Notes: generated by a model from the letters alone, not told the origin. A DNA stretch of 59,384 nucleotides from Paenibacillus plantarum (GCF_013141695.1 NZ_WHNY01000061.1:1-59384); one strand, 5' to 3'; counted from the first letter of the stretch, positions 17,496-26,572 are shown. Program-made: numbers and translations.

Positions 17496-18140
17496 GTGAG
17501 TGTCGACCTCAAAGAACTGAGAATGTATGATTATGACCTCAAGCCAGATGAAGACATTGTCGAAGCAGTCCGTGAAGGCAGTAGCGAAGCTTTGGAATAT
17601 CTTATCAACAAGTATAAGAATTTTGTTCGTGCCAAAGCACGCTCTTATTTTTTGATAGGTGCAGACCGAGAAGATATTGTGCAGGAAGGTATGATAGGTT
17701 TATATAAATCTATCCGCGACTTCCGAGGAGACAAGCTTGCTTCATTCAAAGCCTTTGCTGAACTGTGTATCACGCGGCAGATCATCACGGCAATTAAGAC
17801 AGCAACTCGTCAAAAGCATATACCTCTTAATTCCTACGTGTCACTGGATAAGCCCATCTATGATGAAGATTCTGATCGTACACTGCTCGATGTTATTAGC
17901 GGCTCCCGGGTAACAGATCCCGAGGAATTGGTTATTAATCAAGAAGAGTTTACGGGACTTGAAGATAAAATGGGAGAGATTTTAAGTGACTTAGAGCGTA
18001 GAGTGCTTATGCTCTATCTCGATGGCAGATCCTATCAAGAAATTGCTGTGGATCTCGATCGCCATGTGAAGTCAATTGACAATGCTCTCCAACGTGTTAA
18101 GCGCAAGCTTGAGCGGTATTTGGAAGTTAGAGATTTATAG
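17496..18140 (+). CDS. sigH: RNA polymerase sigma factor SigH (Spo0H)
   Basis: Sigma factor of the transition from growth to sporulation and competence. Region 2 is clear (DREDIVQEGMIGLYKSIRDF), and region 4 is at the C-terminus (RRVLMLYLDGRSYQEIAVDL followed by a helix-turn-helix). GTG 17496 (214 aa) sits 7 bases after GGAGGG (17483-17488); TTG 17490 and TTG 17493 are too close. The gene has its own promoter and terminator and lies between rae1 and rpmG as in Bacillus. Confidence 0.97.
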   Translation: MSVDLKELRMYDYDLKPDEDIVEAVREGSSEALEYLINKYKNFVRAKARSYFLIGADREDIVQEGMIGLYKSIRDFRGDKLASFKAFAELCITRQIITAIKTATRQKHIPLNSYVSLDKPIYDEDSDRTLLDVISGSRVTDPEELVINQEEFTGLEDKMGEILSDLERRVLMLYLDGRSYQEIAVDLDRHVKSIDNALQRVKRKLERYLEVRDL

Positions 18141-18142
18141 AA

Positions 18143-18176
18143 ATGCCCGTGCCGCATGAGCTGTACGGGTGTTTTT
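18143..18176 (+). terminator. Terminator after sigH
   Basis: ATGCCCGT (18143-18150) pairs with ACGGGTGT (18165-18172), including two G-U pairs, followed by TTTTT. Confidence 0.8.
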
Positions 18177-18249
18177 CTTTCTAAGTATGTTTAGTTCCCC
18201 TCGGGAGAGCCTATACTGGTGATACTCTTGCATTTGTGAGACTTCTACC

Positions 18250-18277
18250 TTGACACTCGGGGGACAGTTGTGATAAA
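18250..18277 (+). promoter_or_regulatory. Promoter of rpmG-secE-nusG
   Basis: Consensus TTGACA (18250-18255), a 16-base spacer and GATAAA (18272-18277) with an upstream TG (TGTGATAAA, extended -10 type). About 85 bases of leader follow, containing AGCCCT/AGGGCT (18289-18294 with 18325-18330). Confidence 0.7.
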
Positions 18278-18363
18278 GTGTTTCAGGTAGCCCTAAAAGT
18301 CGCTTTCTTTTTGATGCGCTTAGAAGGGCTTTAATTAGAAAGTGTCTGTAGGAGGTGTACATC

Positions 18364-18513
18364 ATGCGGGTCATCATCACATTAGCGTGCACAAATTGCA
18401 AACAAAGAAACTATGCATCCACTAAAAATAAGCGCAACAATCCCGACCGTATTGAGTTGAAGAAATATTGCAAATTTTGCAATGAACATACTGCTCATCG
18501 CGAGACTAGGTAG
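18364..18513 (+). CDS. rpmG: 50S ribosomal protein L33
   Basis: A 49-residue L33 of the zinc-binding (C+) type, with CTNC at residues 9-12 and CKFC at 36-39. AGGAGGTG ends 6 bases before ATG 18364. Read directly from the sequence: the product starts MRVIITLACTNC and ends AHRETR. Its place just before secE is the standard Firmicutes order. Confidence 0.96.
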   Translation: MRVIITLACTNCKQRNYASTKNKRNNPDRIELKKYCKFCNEHTAHRETR

Positions 18514-18532
18514 TTCTTTGGAGGTGTAGTTT

Positions 18533-18745
18533 GTGGCGTTCTTGGCTAGAATGAGACAAAGCTTCGGATCCACTTTTTCCTTCTTCACCGACAGTTGGTC
18601 AGAACTCAAAAAGGTCAAGTGGCCAAGTCGCAAAGAGATGACTACTTATACGCTTGTCGTTATAGGTACAGTAACTTTTGTTGCTATTTATTTTTTTGTG
18701 CTGGATCTAGGAATTTCTGAGTTGCTGCGCCTTGTTTTTAAATAA
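18533..18745 (+). CDS. secE: Protein translocase subunit SecE
   Basis: Small clamp subunit of the SecYEG channel. The 70-residue protein has a basic amphipathic region (FTDSWSELKKVKWPSRKEM) followed by a single membrane helix (about residues 42-65), as in Gram-positive SecE. GTG 18533 follows GGAGGTG (18520-18526) by six bases. It is separated by 24 bases from nusG and is probably co-transcribed with rpmG and nusG. Confidence 0.95.
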   Translation: MAFLARMRQSFGSTFSFFTDSWSELKKVKWPSRKEMTTYTLVVIGTVTFVAIYFFVLDLGISELLRLVFK

Positions 18746-18769
18746 ACAGGACTATAGGTGAATTTATTC

Positions 18770-19303
18770 ATGGAAAAAAGATGGTACGTCGTACATACCT
18801 ATTCAGGGTATGAGAACAAAGTGAAAGCCAACTTAGAGAAGCGCGTTGAGTCTATGGAAATGACGGACAAGATCTTCCGTGTGCTTGTGCCTATGGAAGA
18901 AGAACTGGTAAACAAAGACGGCAAGAAAAAAGTCGTTATGCGTAAAGTTTATCCAGGGTATGTTCTCGTGGAAATGATTCAAACGGACGACTCTTGGTAC
19001 GTAGTACGTAATACGCCAGGAGTGACTGGATTTGTAGGTTCTACAGGATCCGGCTCTAAACCAACTGCATTGTTACCTGAGGAAGTTGAATCGATTCTGA
19101 AGCATATGGGAATGGAAGAACCGAAGGAAGTAATTGACTTCGAACTGAAAGAAACCGTACGCGTCAAGGTGGGTCCATTTGCAAACTTTGTTGGCTCTGT
19201 CGAAGAGATTATTGCCGATAAGGGTAAACTGAAGGTGCATGTCAACATGTTCGGAAGAGAAACACCGCTTGAGCTCGATTTCGATCAAGTGGAAAAGCTC
19301 TAA
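18770..19303 (+). CDS. nusG: Transcription termination/antitermination factor NusG
   Basis: Conserved elongation factor that binds RNA polymerase and couples it to other machinery; in Bacillus it promotes pausing. The NGN domain begins RWYVVHTYSGYENKV, and the C-terminal KOW domain holds GPFANFVGSVEEI (about 125-140). ATG 18770 gives 177 aa, matching Bacillus, with AGGTGA (18756-18761) eight bases ahead. The in-frame GTG 18758 lies inside that RBS and is rejected. Confidence 0.97.
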   Translation: MEKRWYVVHTYSGYENKVKANLEKRVESMEMTDKIFRVLVPMEEELVNKDGKKKVVMRKVYPGYVLVEMIQTDDSWYVVRNTPGVTGFVGSTGSGSKPTALLPEEVESILKHMGMEEPKEVIDFELKETVRVKVGPFANFVGSVEEIIADKGKLKVHVNMFGRETPLELDFDQVEKL

Positions 19304-19438
19304 GAGCATGACAACCAAAAGGCTCTACCAGGTCTATTCCTTGGGATAGACCTACGTTAGTGGGAACGCATTAGTTTCCTGAATAGCGAGGCTTTGATTC
19401 GTCGAAGACTCCTATATTACTGCAAGGAGGTGTCTATC

Positions 19439-19864
19439 ATGGCAAAAAAGGTTATTAAAATCGTGAAGCTTCAAGTTCAAGCTGCGAAAGCAAATCCAGC
19501 ACCACCGATCGGTCCAGCATTGGGTCAAGCAGGTGTGAACATCATGGCTTTCTGTAAAGAGTTTAACGCTCGTACTGCTGATCAAGTTGGTCTAATCATT
19601 CCAGTTGAAATCACAGTTTTCGAAGACCGTTCCTTTACATTCATCACTAAAACGCCTCCGGCTGCAGTTCTTCTTCGCGTCGTTGCTGGTATCGAAAAAG
19701 GATCAGGTGAACCGAACAAGAAGAAAGTTGCAACTGTGAAACGCGCTAAAGTTCGCGAAATCGCTGAACAAAAAATGCCTGACCTAAATGCTGCATCCGT
19801 TGAGGCTGCAATGCGTATGGTTGAAGGTACTGCTCGCAGCATGGGAATCACTATCGAAGATTAA
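19439..19864 (+). CDS. rplK: 50S ribosomal protein L11
   Basis: Component of the GTPase-associated centre, needed for the stringent response and for thiopeptide binding. The 141-residue protein has the proline-rich N-terminal domain (KANPAPPIGPALGQAGVNI) and a C-terminal rRNA-binding domain. AAGGAGGTG (19424-19432) selects ATG 19439; an upstream extension of the frame is not used. The spacer from nusG has a perfect 8-bp hairpin (AGGTCTAT 19330-19337 with ATAGACCT 19346-19353). Confidence 0.97.
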   Translation: MAKKVIKIVKLQVQAAKANPAPPIGPALGQAGVNIMAFCKEFNARTADQVGLIIPVEITVFEDRSFTFITKTPPAAVLLRVVAGIEKGSGEPNKKKVATVKRAKVREIAEQKMPDLNAASVEAAMRMVEGTARSMGITIED

Positions 19865-19980
19865 TTCCGCAAGGAATGCGACTGTGCAAGCTCGAAGCCT
19901 GCAGAAGTGTTTTCTACGAAAACATGGAGGTCGCTCGGTGGGAGGATTATCCGCTAATACCACTAAGGAGGATAAATATT

Positions 19981-20673
19981 ATGCCTAAACACGGTAAAAA
20001 ATACCGCGAAGTAGCTCAGCTTGTTAATGCTGAAACTTTGTATGATCCGTCAGAAGCAATCGAGCTTGTTAAGAAAACAGCTCCTGCTAAATTCGATGAA
20101 ACTGTAGATGTTGCAGTTCGTCTGGGTGTAGACCCAAGAAAACAAGATCAGGCTGTTCGTGGTGTTGTTGTACTTCCACACGGTACTGGTAAAACAAAAC
20201 GCGTTCTCGTATTTGCAAAAGGCGAGAAAGCAAAAGAGGCTGAAGCAGCTGGTGCAGATTTTGTTGGTGATGCAGACATGATCAACAAAATTCAACAAGG
20301 TTGGTTCGAATTCGATGTTTGCGTAGCTACTCCGGACATGATGAGCGAAGTTGGTAAACTGGGGCGTATCCTCGGGGGTAAAGGTTTAATGCCAAACCCT
20401 AAAGCAGGAACAGTTACTTTCGACGTTACCAAAGCTGTTCAAGAGATCAAAGCTGGTAAAATCGAATACCGTCTTGATAAAGCAGGCCAAATTCATGCTC
20501 CACTTGGTAAAGTATCTTTCGATGCAGACAAGTTGAACGAAAACTTCAAAGCATTGGTTGATGCACTTGTTCGTGCGAAACCAGCAGCGGCTAAAGGTGT
20601 TTACCTTAAGAACATTGCTGTATCCTCGACAATGGGTCCAAGCGTACGTGTGAACCTGTCATCCTTCAGATAA
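19981..20673 (+). CDS. rplA: 50S ribosomal protein L1
   Basis: L1 stalk protein that controls E-site tRNA release; a translational regulator of its operon in many bacteria. The 230-residue length is normal, and the signature GKGLMPNPKAGTV is present (about 131-143). ATG 19981 follows AAGGAGG. The spacer contains GTGG (19938-19941) closing with CCAC (19960-19963) just before the RBS, a candidate L1 regulatory structure. A GTTTTC-TAC-GAAAAC hairpin lies further upstream at 19909-19923. Confidence 0.97.
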   Translation: MPKHGKKYREVAQLVNAETLYDPSEAIELVKKTAPAKFDETVDVAVRLGVDPRKQDQAVRGVVVLPHGTGKTKRVLVFAKGEKAKEAEAAGADFVGDADMINKIQQGWFEFDVCVATPDMMSEVGKLGRILGGKGLMPNPKAGTVTFDVTKAVQEIKAGKIEYRLDKAGQIHAPLGKVSFDADKLNENFKALVDALVRAKPAAAKGVYLKNIAVSSTMGPSVRVNLSSFR

Positions 20674-20689
20674 GTAAAAGCTACCAGTT

Positions 20690-20873
20690 GACTTCGGTTG
20701 CTGGGCGTGATACTCTATCAAAGGTCCTAAAAATGAATATGCAAACCGTAGACAGTAGGTGCTGAAGAGCTTAATTTCCTACCGAGGTGTTATGATATAT
20801 ATAACGATTTCTTTGTACATCAGGGAAAAAGTGAACACATCATGCCTTCGTAGCGTCTACGAAGGCATTTCTT
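20690..20873 (+). promoter_or_regulatory. L10 (rplJ) autoregulatory leader with attenuator
   Basis: The segment around 20718-20800 has the conserved L10-leader core (AAAGGTCCTAAAAATGAA, then GCAAACCGTAGACAGTAGG and CCTACCGAGGT). It is followed by an 11-bp terminator hairpin (20843-20853 with 20857-20867) and T-rich sequence. In Bacillus the L10(L12)4 complex binds this leader and reduces rplJ-rplL expression. The assignment rests on sequence recognition; covariance scoring was not possible. Confidence 0.88.
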
Positions 20874-20949
20874 ATTCATAGATAAGAAATGCTAATGCTC
20901 CTACTGTTTGCGATCTTGAAAGATAAATGCATAAGAAGTGAGGTGTACT

Positions 20950-21459
20950 ATGGCAAACGCGAAAATTCTTGCAGAGAAAGAACAAGCAGTAGCTGAAGTA
21001 ACTGAGAAGTTTAAAGCTAGCGCTTCTACAATCATAGCGGACTACCGCGGTTTGAACGTAGCTCAAGTAACACAGCTACGCAAAAGCTTGCGCGAAGCTG
21101 GTATTGAATTCGTAGTTCTCAAGAACTCGTTGGCTAGACGCGCATCGGCGAATGCTGAACTAAGCGCATTGGATGAGTACCTAACAGGTCCAACTGCTAT
21201 TGCTTTCAGCAAAGACGATCTAGTTGCTCCAGCGAAAATTTTGACTGAATTTGCGAAAAAGAATGATAAATTGAGCGTAAAAGGTGGCGTGGTCGAAGGC
21301 CGCGTAGTTGGATACGATCAAATCAAAGCACTTGCAGAACTTCCATCCAGAGATGGTCTTCTCTCCATGTTGCTTAGCGTTCTTCAAGCTCCAGTTCGTA
21401 ACTTTGCTCTTGCTGTTAAAGCAGTTGCAGAGAAAAAAGAAGCTGAAGGTCAAGCTTAA
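20950..21459 (+). CDS. rplJ: 50S ribosomal protein L10
   Basis: Base of the L7/L12 stalk. The 169-residue product shows the L10 N-terminal rRNA-binding domain (ASTIIADYRGLNVAQVTQLR, then FVVLKNSLARRA) and a C-terminal helix that binds L12 dimers. ATG 20950 follows GTGAGGTG; the upstream ATG 20938 lies before the RBS. Controlled by the leader and attenuator at 20690-20873. Confidence 0.96.
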   Translation: MANAKILAEKEQAVAEVTEKFKASASTIIADYRGLNVAQVTQLRKSLREAGIEFVVLKNSLARRASANAELSALDEYLTGPTAIAFSKDDLVAPAKILTEFAKKNDKLSVKGGVVEGRVVGYDQIKALAELPSRDGLLSMLLSVLQAPVRNFALAVKAVAEKKEAEGQA

Positions 21460-21524
21460 TTTTAATGCACTACCTGTTTTACAAACAAAAAAACTAATTT
21501 ATTAATGATAATGGAGGTTTAACC

Positions 21525-21890
21525 ATGAGCACAAATGCAACGATCCTAGAAGCAATCAAAGGCATGACAATCTTGGAATTGAACGACCTGGTTAAAGCAA
21601 TCGAAGAAGAGTTTGGCGTAACAGCAGCAGCTCCAGTAGCAGCAGGCGGCGGCGCAGCAGTAGCAGTTGAAGAAGCTCAAACTGAGTTTGACGTTATCTT
21701 GACAAGCGCTGGCGCATCCAAAATCAACGTAATCAAAGTAGTTCGCGAAATCACAGGTCTTGGCCTGAAAGAAGCGAAAGACCTTGTTGACGGAGCTCCA
21801 AAAGCAGTTAAAGAAAAAGTTAGCCAAGAAGAAGCAGACGCTGTTAAAGCTAAGCTTACTGAAGCTGGCGCTTCCGTAGAAGTTAAGTAA
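21525..21890 (+). CDS. rplL: 50S ribosomal protein L7/L12
   Basis: Flexible stalk protein that recruits translational GTPases. The 121-residue protein has an N-terminal dimerisation helix, an Ala/Gly-rich hinge (about residues 35-50) and the conserved C-terminal domain (KINVIKVVREITGLGLKEAK). TGGAGG precedes ATG 21525. It ends at a strong terminator. Confidence 0.97.
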   Translation: MSTNATILEAIKGMTILELNDLVKAIEEEFGVTAAAPVAAGGGAAVAVEEAQTEFDVILTSAGASKINVIKVVREITGLGLKEAKDLVDGAPKAVKEKVSQEEADAVKAKLTEAGASVEVK

Positions 21891-21906
21891 TTTCTTTTTC
21901 TTAGGA

Positions 21907-21942
21907 AACCTCTTGAAGCTTGACTTCAAGAGGTTTTTTTCA
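21907..21942 (+). terminator. Terminator after rplL
   Basis: A perfect 12-bp stem (21907-21918 with 21924-21935) with a 5-base loop and a T-run. It limits read-through from rplJ-rplL into the methyltransferase gene and rpoB. Confidence 0.92.
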
Positions 21943-22079
21943 ACATTTAAGCGCTATGGTTTCACAGGATATGAGCGGCGTTGCCGTTTATTGTGCCTAA
22001 GTTTTTACCCTTAGGAAAGCCTTAGGAACGCACGTGGTTATTGGATTTTCCTATAGGTAGAAAAGGAGGGAATTCAAAC

Positions 22080-22676
22080 GTGTCAGAGCATTACTACACA
22101 CAAAAGCCGACCGTAAAGAGCGATGTCCATACAACGCAGGAAATTCTTCGTGGTAAGACATATACGTTTTTGACAGATGCGGGTGTGTTTTCTAAAAAAG
22201 GTGTCGATTATGGAAGTAAGCATTTAATAGAAACAATGGTACTATCGGAAGATGCTAGTGTTCTCGATGTGGGCTGTGGCTACGGACCGATGGGGCTGAG
22301 TGCAGCTGTGATGTGTCCGAAGGGACATGTGACAATGGTCGACATCAATGAAAGAGCAGTTGAACTTTCGGTAGAAAATGCGCGGCGAAATGGTATTACC
22401 AATGTCACCATTCTACAGAGTGATCTGTTGGAGAAGGTGAAGGATAAGAAGTTTGACGCTGTTCTAACCAATCCGCCAATTCGTGCGGGGAAAGAAACGG
22501 TTCACAAGATTTTTGTAGATGCTTACGATTGCTTGGTAGATGGGGGCTCACTGTGGGTTGTCATCCAGAAGAAGCAAGGGGCGCCATCGGCAGTGAAGAA
22601 GCTGGAAACCATGTATAGTGAAGTGGTGGAGGTTTCGAAAGACAAAGGCTACCGCATTCTGAAAGCGACGAAGTAA
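22080..22676 (+). CDS. Class I SAM-dependent methyltransferase (RsmC/YbxB-like)
   Basis: Resembles B. subtilis YbxB, an RsmC-type 16S rRNA guanine-N2 methyltransferase fold. The SAM motif VLDVGCGYGPMGLS and the catalytic NPPIRAGK (NPPF/Y-type) are clear. GTG 22080 (198 aa, starting MSEHYYTQKP) follows AAGGAGGG at 22063-22070; an upstream ATG at 22041 precedes the RBS. The exact target nucleotide is inferred from the family. Its place between rplL and rpoB is standard. Confidence 0.9.
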   Translation: MSEHYYTQKPTVKSDVHTTQEILRGKTYTFLTDAGVFSKKGVDYGSKHLIETMVLSEDASVLDVGCGYGPMGLSAAVMCPKGHVTMVDINERAVELSVENARRNGITNVTILQSDLLEKVKDKKFDAVLTNPPIRAGKETVHKIFVDAYDCLVDGGSLWVVIQKKQGAPSAVKKLETMYSEVVEVSKDKGYRILKATK

Positions 22677-22705
22677 GTCTCTTGTGAATATACGTGGGAA
22701 TTTGT

Positions 22706-22734
22706 TTGACTTGACATTTCAAATGTGATATTAT
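22706..22734 (+). promoter_or_regulatory. Candidate promoter upstream of rpoB
   Basis: TTGACT (22706-22711), 17 bases and TATTAT (22729-22734). The -35 overlaps the left arm of a 12-bp inverted repeat whose right arm carries a T-run (see the next entry). Confidence 0.6.
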
Positions 22735-22799
22735 TAAAAAATGTCAGTATTAAGATGGGACACATGTCTTTAGTTAGTAAAAATGTCAAGTCTTTTTTT
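22708..22799 (+). promoter_or_regulatory. Inverted repeat with T-run before rpoB (possible attenuator)
   Basis: GACTTGACATTT (22708-22719) is perfectly complementary to AAATGTCAAGTC (22781-22792), which is followed by seven T residues. The loop is 61 bases. An intermediate AAATGTCA at 22739-22746 could pair with the same left arm instead, so two exclusive folds exist. Only transcripts entering from upstream would carry the left arm. Confidence 0.5.
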
Positions 22800-23032
22800 C
22801 AGCCTTTATGCATAGAATTTGAACCCTCAACGTATAATGTTTGAATTTTGGGAAATTCTAACAGGATGGGAAGAAAATCTTGAAAAAGTTATTGAATACA
22901 GAAAAAAACCTTCATCCATACAGTCGCTTAATTCGGACGGGCTCCACTAACGGAGGCGTCCTGAGTGTACGTCGGTCGAAGTTTTTCTTCTTTCTTTTTA
23001 TTTATTGAGTAGAGTTGAGGGGTGAATGAAAG
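22800..23032 (+). other. rpoB 5' leader with a hairpin
   Basis: No gene is seen. A GC-rich hairpin stands out at 22935-22961 (GGACG/CGTCC outer and CTCC/GGAG inner stems separated by a small internal loop). A pyrimidine-rich stretch follows at about 22981-23000, then the rpoB RBS. Confidence 0.5.
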
Positions 23033-26000
23033 TTGGCGGGACATCTTGTTCAATTTGGACGACGTAAACGCAGGACTTATGCACGAATTAATGAGGTTCT
23101 GGGCATTCCAAACCTGATTGAAATCCAGCAAAAATCCTATGAGTGGTTTTTGGAAGAGGGACTTCGTGAGATGTTTCAGGATATCTCCCCGATTCAGGAT
23201 TTTACAGGGAACCTAGTACTGGAGTTCATTGACTATAGCTTAGGCGATCCTAAGTATTCCGTTGATGAATCCAAAGAACGCGACGTAACATATGCGGCGC
23301 CGTTAAGAGTCAAAGTCCGTTTGATTAATAAGGAAACCGGTGAGGTCAAGGAACAAGAAGTGTTCATGGGGGATTTCCCTATTATGACTGATACGGGAAC
23401 GTTCATTATTAACGGTGCGGAGCGTGTAATCGTCTCCCAGCTCGTTCGTTCTCCCAGTGTTTATTATAGCACGAAAGTGGATAAAAACGGCAAAAAAACT
23501 TACACAGCTACAGTGATTCCTAACCGTGGAGCATGGCTGGAACTTGAGACAGATGCGAAAGATATTATCTACGTTCGTATTGATCGCACGCGTAAAATTC
23601 CAGTTACCGTATTGCTTCGTTCATTAGGATTTGGTACGGATGCTGAGATTCTAGATTTACTTGGCGATAACGAATATATTCGTAACACGCTAGATAAAGA
23701 TAACACGGATTCTACGGAAAAAGCGTTAATCGAAATCTATGAGCGTCTTCGTCCAGGTGAGCCGCCTACGCTTGATAATGCAAGAAGCTTGATCGTTGCT
23801 CGTTTCTTTGATCCGAAGCGTTACGATTTGGCTAACGTAGGTCGCTACAAAATCAATAAAAAATTACACATCAAAAACCGCTTATTCAATCAACGTTTGG
23901 CTGAAACTTTGGTAGATTCCGAAACAGGAGAAATCATTGCTGAAGCTGGTCAGTTGTTGGATCGTCGTGTGTTAGATGAAATCCTACCTTTTATTGAAAA
24001 AGGTGCAGGATATAAAGAGTTTACAATTCCTAAAGGTGTAACTGGCGCGGATACAATTCCTGTCCAGTGCATTAATGTTTACTCACCAACAGAAGAAGGC
24101 AAGGTAGTTAAGGTTATTTCTAACGGTGTTATTGATAAAGCTGTCAAAAACATCACGCCTGCCGATATCATCTCTTCCATTAACTACTTTATTAACTTAC
24201 TTCATGGTATTGGAAATACAGATGATATTGACCATCTTGGTAACCGTAGACTTCGTTCTGTAGGTGAATTGCTTCAAAACCAATTCCGTATCGGTCTTTC
24301 CCGTATGGAACGTGTTGTTCGTGAACGTATGTCGATTCAAGATGCTAACGTGATCACGCCGCAAGCGTTGATCAATATTCGTCCTGTTATCGCGTCGATC
24401 AAAGAGTTCTTTGGTAGTTCCCAGCTTTCTCAGTTTATGGACCAAACGAATCCACTTGCTGAATTGACGCATAAAAGACGTCTGTCTGCACTCGGACCCG
24501 GCGGTTTGACGAGAGAGCGCGCAGGGATGGAAGTTCGTGACGTGCATCACTCTCACTATGGCCGTATGTGTCCAATTGAGACGCCTGAGGGACCGAACAT
24601 TGGTTTGATCAACTCCTTGTCTACATTTGCCCGTATTAATGAGTATGGCTTCATTGAAGCTCCGTACCGTTGGGTAGATCCGAAGAGTGGTTTAGTTACG
24701 GATCAAATCGCTTACCTGACAGCAGATGAAGAAGATAACTACGTTATCGCGCAAGCGAATGCGAAATTGACGGAAGAAAACAAATTCGTCGAAGATGCGA
24801 TTATCGTTCGTTACAAAGATGATAACTTAACACTTCCGGTTGAACGTGTCGACTACATGGACGTTTCTCCGAAACAGGTTGTTTCTGTCGCAACAGCGTT
24901 AATCCCGTTCCTTGAAAACGATGACTCCAACCGTGCGTTAATGGGTTCCAACATGCAGCGTCAAGCTGTTCCGCTTCTTATCCCTAAAGCTCCGCTTGTA
25001 GGTACAGGAATGGAGCACAAGGTTGCTAAGGACTCTGGAGTATGTATTGTCTCCAAATTTGATGGAATTATTGAGAAAGCTGCTGCGAATGAAATTTGGT
25101 TGCGTCGCCAAGAAATGGTTGACGGCAAGCTAGTTAGCGGCAACATCGTGAAATATAAGCTTCACAAATTTATGCGTTCTAACCAAGGTACTTGCATTAA
25201 TCAACGTCCGATTGTTAAAAAAGGTCAATTGATTAAAGCCGGCGATATTCTTGCTGATGGACCATCTACTGAACAAGGCGAATTGGCACTTGGACGTAAC
25301 GTAGTCGTAGCTTTCATGACTTGGGAAGGTTACAACTATGAGGATGCGATTTTGCTTAGCCAAAAGCTTGTTAAAGAAGATGTGTATACCTCCATTCATA
25401 TTGAGGAATACGAGTCTGAAGCTCGTGATACGAAGCTTGGACCTGAAGAAATTACTCGCGACATCCCGAACGTAGGGGAAGACGCACTTAAGAATCTTGA
25501 TGAGCGCGGAATCATCCGTGTCGGTGCTGAAATTGGCGCTGGCGATATCCTCGTTGGTAAAGTAACACCGAAAGGTGTAACTGAGTTGACGGCGGAAGAA
25601 AGATTGCTGCACGCGATCTTCGGTGAGAAGGCTCGTGAGGTTCGTGACACGTCCCTACGCGTACCGCATGGTACAGATGGTATTGTTGTTGATGTGAAAG
25701 TATTTACGCGTGAGAATGGCGATGAGCTGCCTCCAGGTGTAAACCAACTCGTTCGTGTCTATATCGCTCAAAAACGGAAAATTTCCGAAGGCGACAAAAT
25801 GGCGGGACGTCATGGTAACAAAGGGGTAGTAGCACGTATTCTCCCTGAAGAAGATATGCCTTTCCTACCTGATGGTACGCCGGTTGAAGTCGTTCTGAAT
25901 CCACTAGGGGTTCCTTCCCGGATGAACATCGGTCAAGTACTTGAAGTTCACTTAGGTATGGCTTCCAAGTATTTGGGTATTCACGCTGCAACGCCGGTAT

Positions 26001-26572
26001 TTGATGGAGCGCGTGAGTATGACGTATTCGATGCCATGGAAGAAGCAGGTATGCAACGTAGCGGTAAAACGATTCTGTACGATGGTCGTACAGGGGAGTC
26101 CTTCGAACGTGAAGTAACCGTTGGTGTTATGTACATGATCAAACTGGCACACATGGTTGACGATAAAATCCATGCCCGTTCCACAGGACCTTACTCCCTT
26201 GTTACTCAGCAGCCGCTGGGTGGTAAAGCGCAGTTCGGTGGACAACGTTTCGGGGAGATGGAGGTATGGGCACTCGAGGCGTATGGAGCTGCTTATACAT
26301 TGCAAGAAATTCTTACCGTTAAGTCAGATGACGTTGTGGGCCGTGTGAAAACGTACGAATCCATTGTCAAAGGCGAGAACGTTCCAGAACCAGGCGTTCC
26401 GGAATCCTTCAAAGTTTTGATCAAAGAGCTTCAAAGTTTGGGTATGGATGTTAAGATCCTATCTGGCGACGAAGAAGAGATCGAAATGCGCGAAGCTGAT
26501 GATGACGACGAAGTGACGAGCGATAAATTAAACCTAAACATTGAGGGCTCCGAGCTTGGGGTCAACGAATAG
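23033..26572 (+). CDS. rpoB: DNA-directed RNA polymerase subunit beta
   Basis: Catalytic beta subunit; 1179 aa, of normal length for Bacilli. TTG 23033 follows GAGGGGTG (23017-23024) by eight bases and matches the family N-terminus (GHLVQFGRRKRRTYARI). The rifampicin-binding cluster (GSSQLSQFMDQTNPLAEL, then THKRRLSALGPGG) shows the usual drug-sensitive residues. KRKISEGDKMAGRHGNKG and the C-terminal GGKAQFGGQRFGEMEVWALE are intact. It ends in an acidic tail and is followed after 72 bases by rpoC. Confidence 0.98.
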   Translation: MAGHLVQFGRRKRRTYARINEVLGIPNLIEIQQKSYEWFLEEGLREMFQDISPIQDFTGNLVLEFIDYSLGDPKYSVDESKERDVTYAAPLRVKVRLINKETGEVKEQEVFMGDFPIMTDTGTFIINGAERVIVSQLVRSPSVYYSTKVDKNGKKTYTATVIPNRGAWLELETDAKDIIYVRIDRTRKIPVTVLLRSLGFGTDAEILDLLGDNEYIRNTLDKDNTDSTEKALIEIYERLRPGEPPTLDNARSLIVARFFDPKRYDLANVGRYKINKKLHIKNRLFNQRLAETLVDSETGEIIAEAGQLLDRRVLDEILPFIEKGAGYKEFTIPKGVTGADTIPVQCINVYSPTEEGKVVKVISNGVIDKAVKNITPADIISSINYFINLLHGIGNTDDIDHLGNRRLRSVGELLQNQFRIGLSRMERVVRERMSIQDANVITPQALINIRPVIASIKEFFGSSQLSQFMDQTNPLAELTHKRRLSALGPGGLTRERAGMEVRDVHHSHYGRMCPIETPEGPNIGLINSLSTFARINEYGFIEAPYRWVDPKSGLVTDQIAYLTADEEDNYVIAQANAKLTEENKFVEDAIIVRYKDDNLTLPVERVDYMDVSPKQVVSVATALIPFLENDDSNRALMGSNMQRQAVPLLIPKAPLVGTGMEHKVAKDSGVCIVSKFDGIIEKAAANEIWLRRQEMVDGKLVSGNIVKYKLHKFMRSNQGTCINQRPIVKKGQLIKAGDILADGPSTEQGELALGRNVVVAFMTWEGYNYEDAILLSQKLVKEDVYTSIHIEEYESEARDTKLGPEEITRDIPNVGEDALKNLDERGIIRVGAEIGAGDILVGKVTPKGVTELTAEERLLHAIFGEKAREVRDTSLRVPHGTDGIVVDVKVFTRENGDELPPGVNQLVRVYIAQKRKISEGDKMAGRHGNKGVVARILPEEDMPFLPDGTPVEVVLNPLGVPSRMNIGQVLEVHLGMASKYLGIHAATPVFDGAREYDVFDAMEEAGMQRSGKTILYDGRTGESFEREVTVGVMYMIKLAHMVDDKIHARSTGPYSLVTQQPLGGKAQFGGQRFGEMEVWALEAYGAAYTLQEILTVKSDDVVGRVKTYESIVKGENVPEPGVPESFKVLIKELQSLGMDVKILSGDEEEIEMREADDDDEVTSDKLNLNIEGSELGVNE

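Noticed and set aside
24400..24545. Possible rifampicin-resistance changes in rpoB
   Set aside because: The cluster reads as the ordinary sensitive type at the usual positions.
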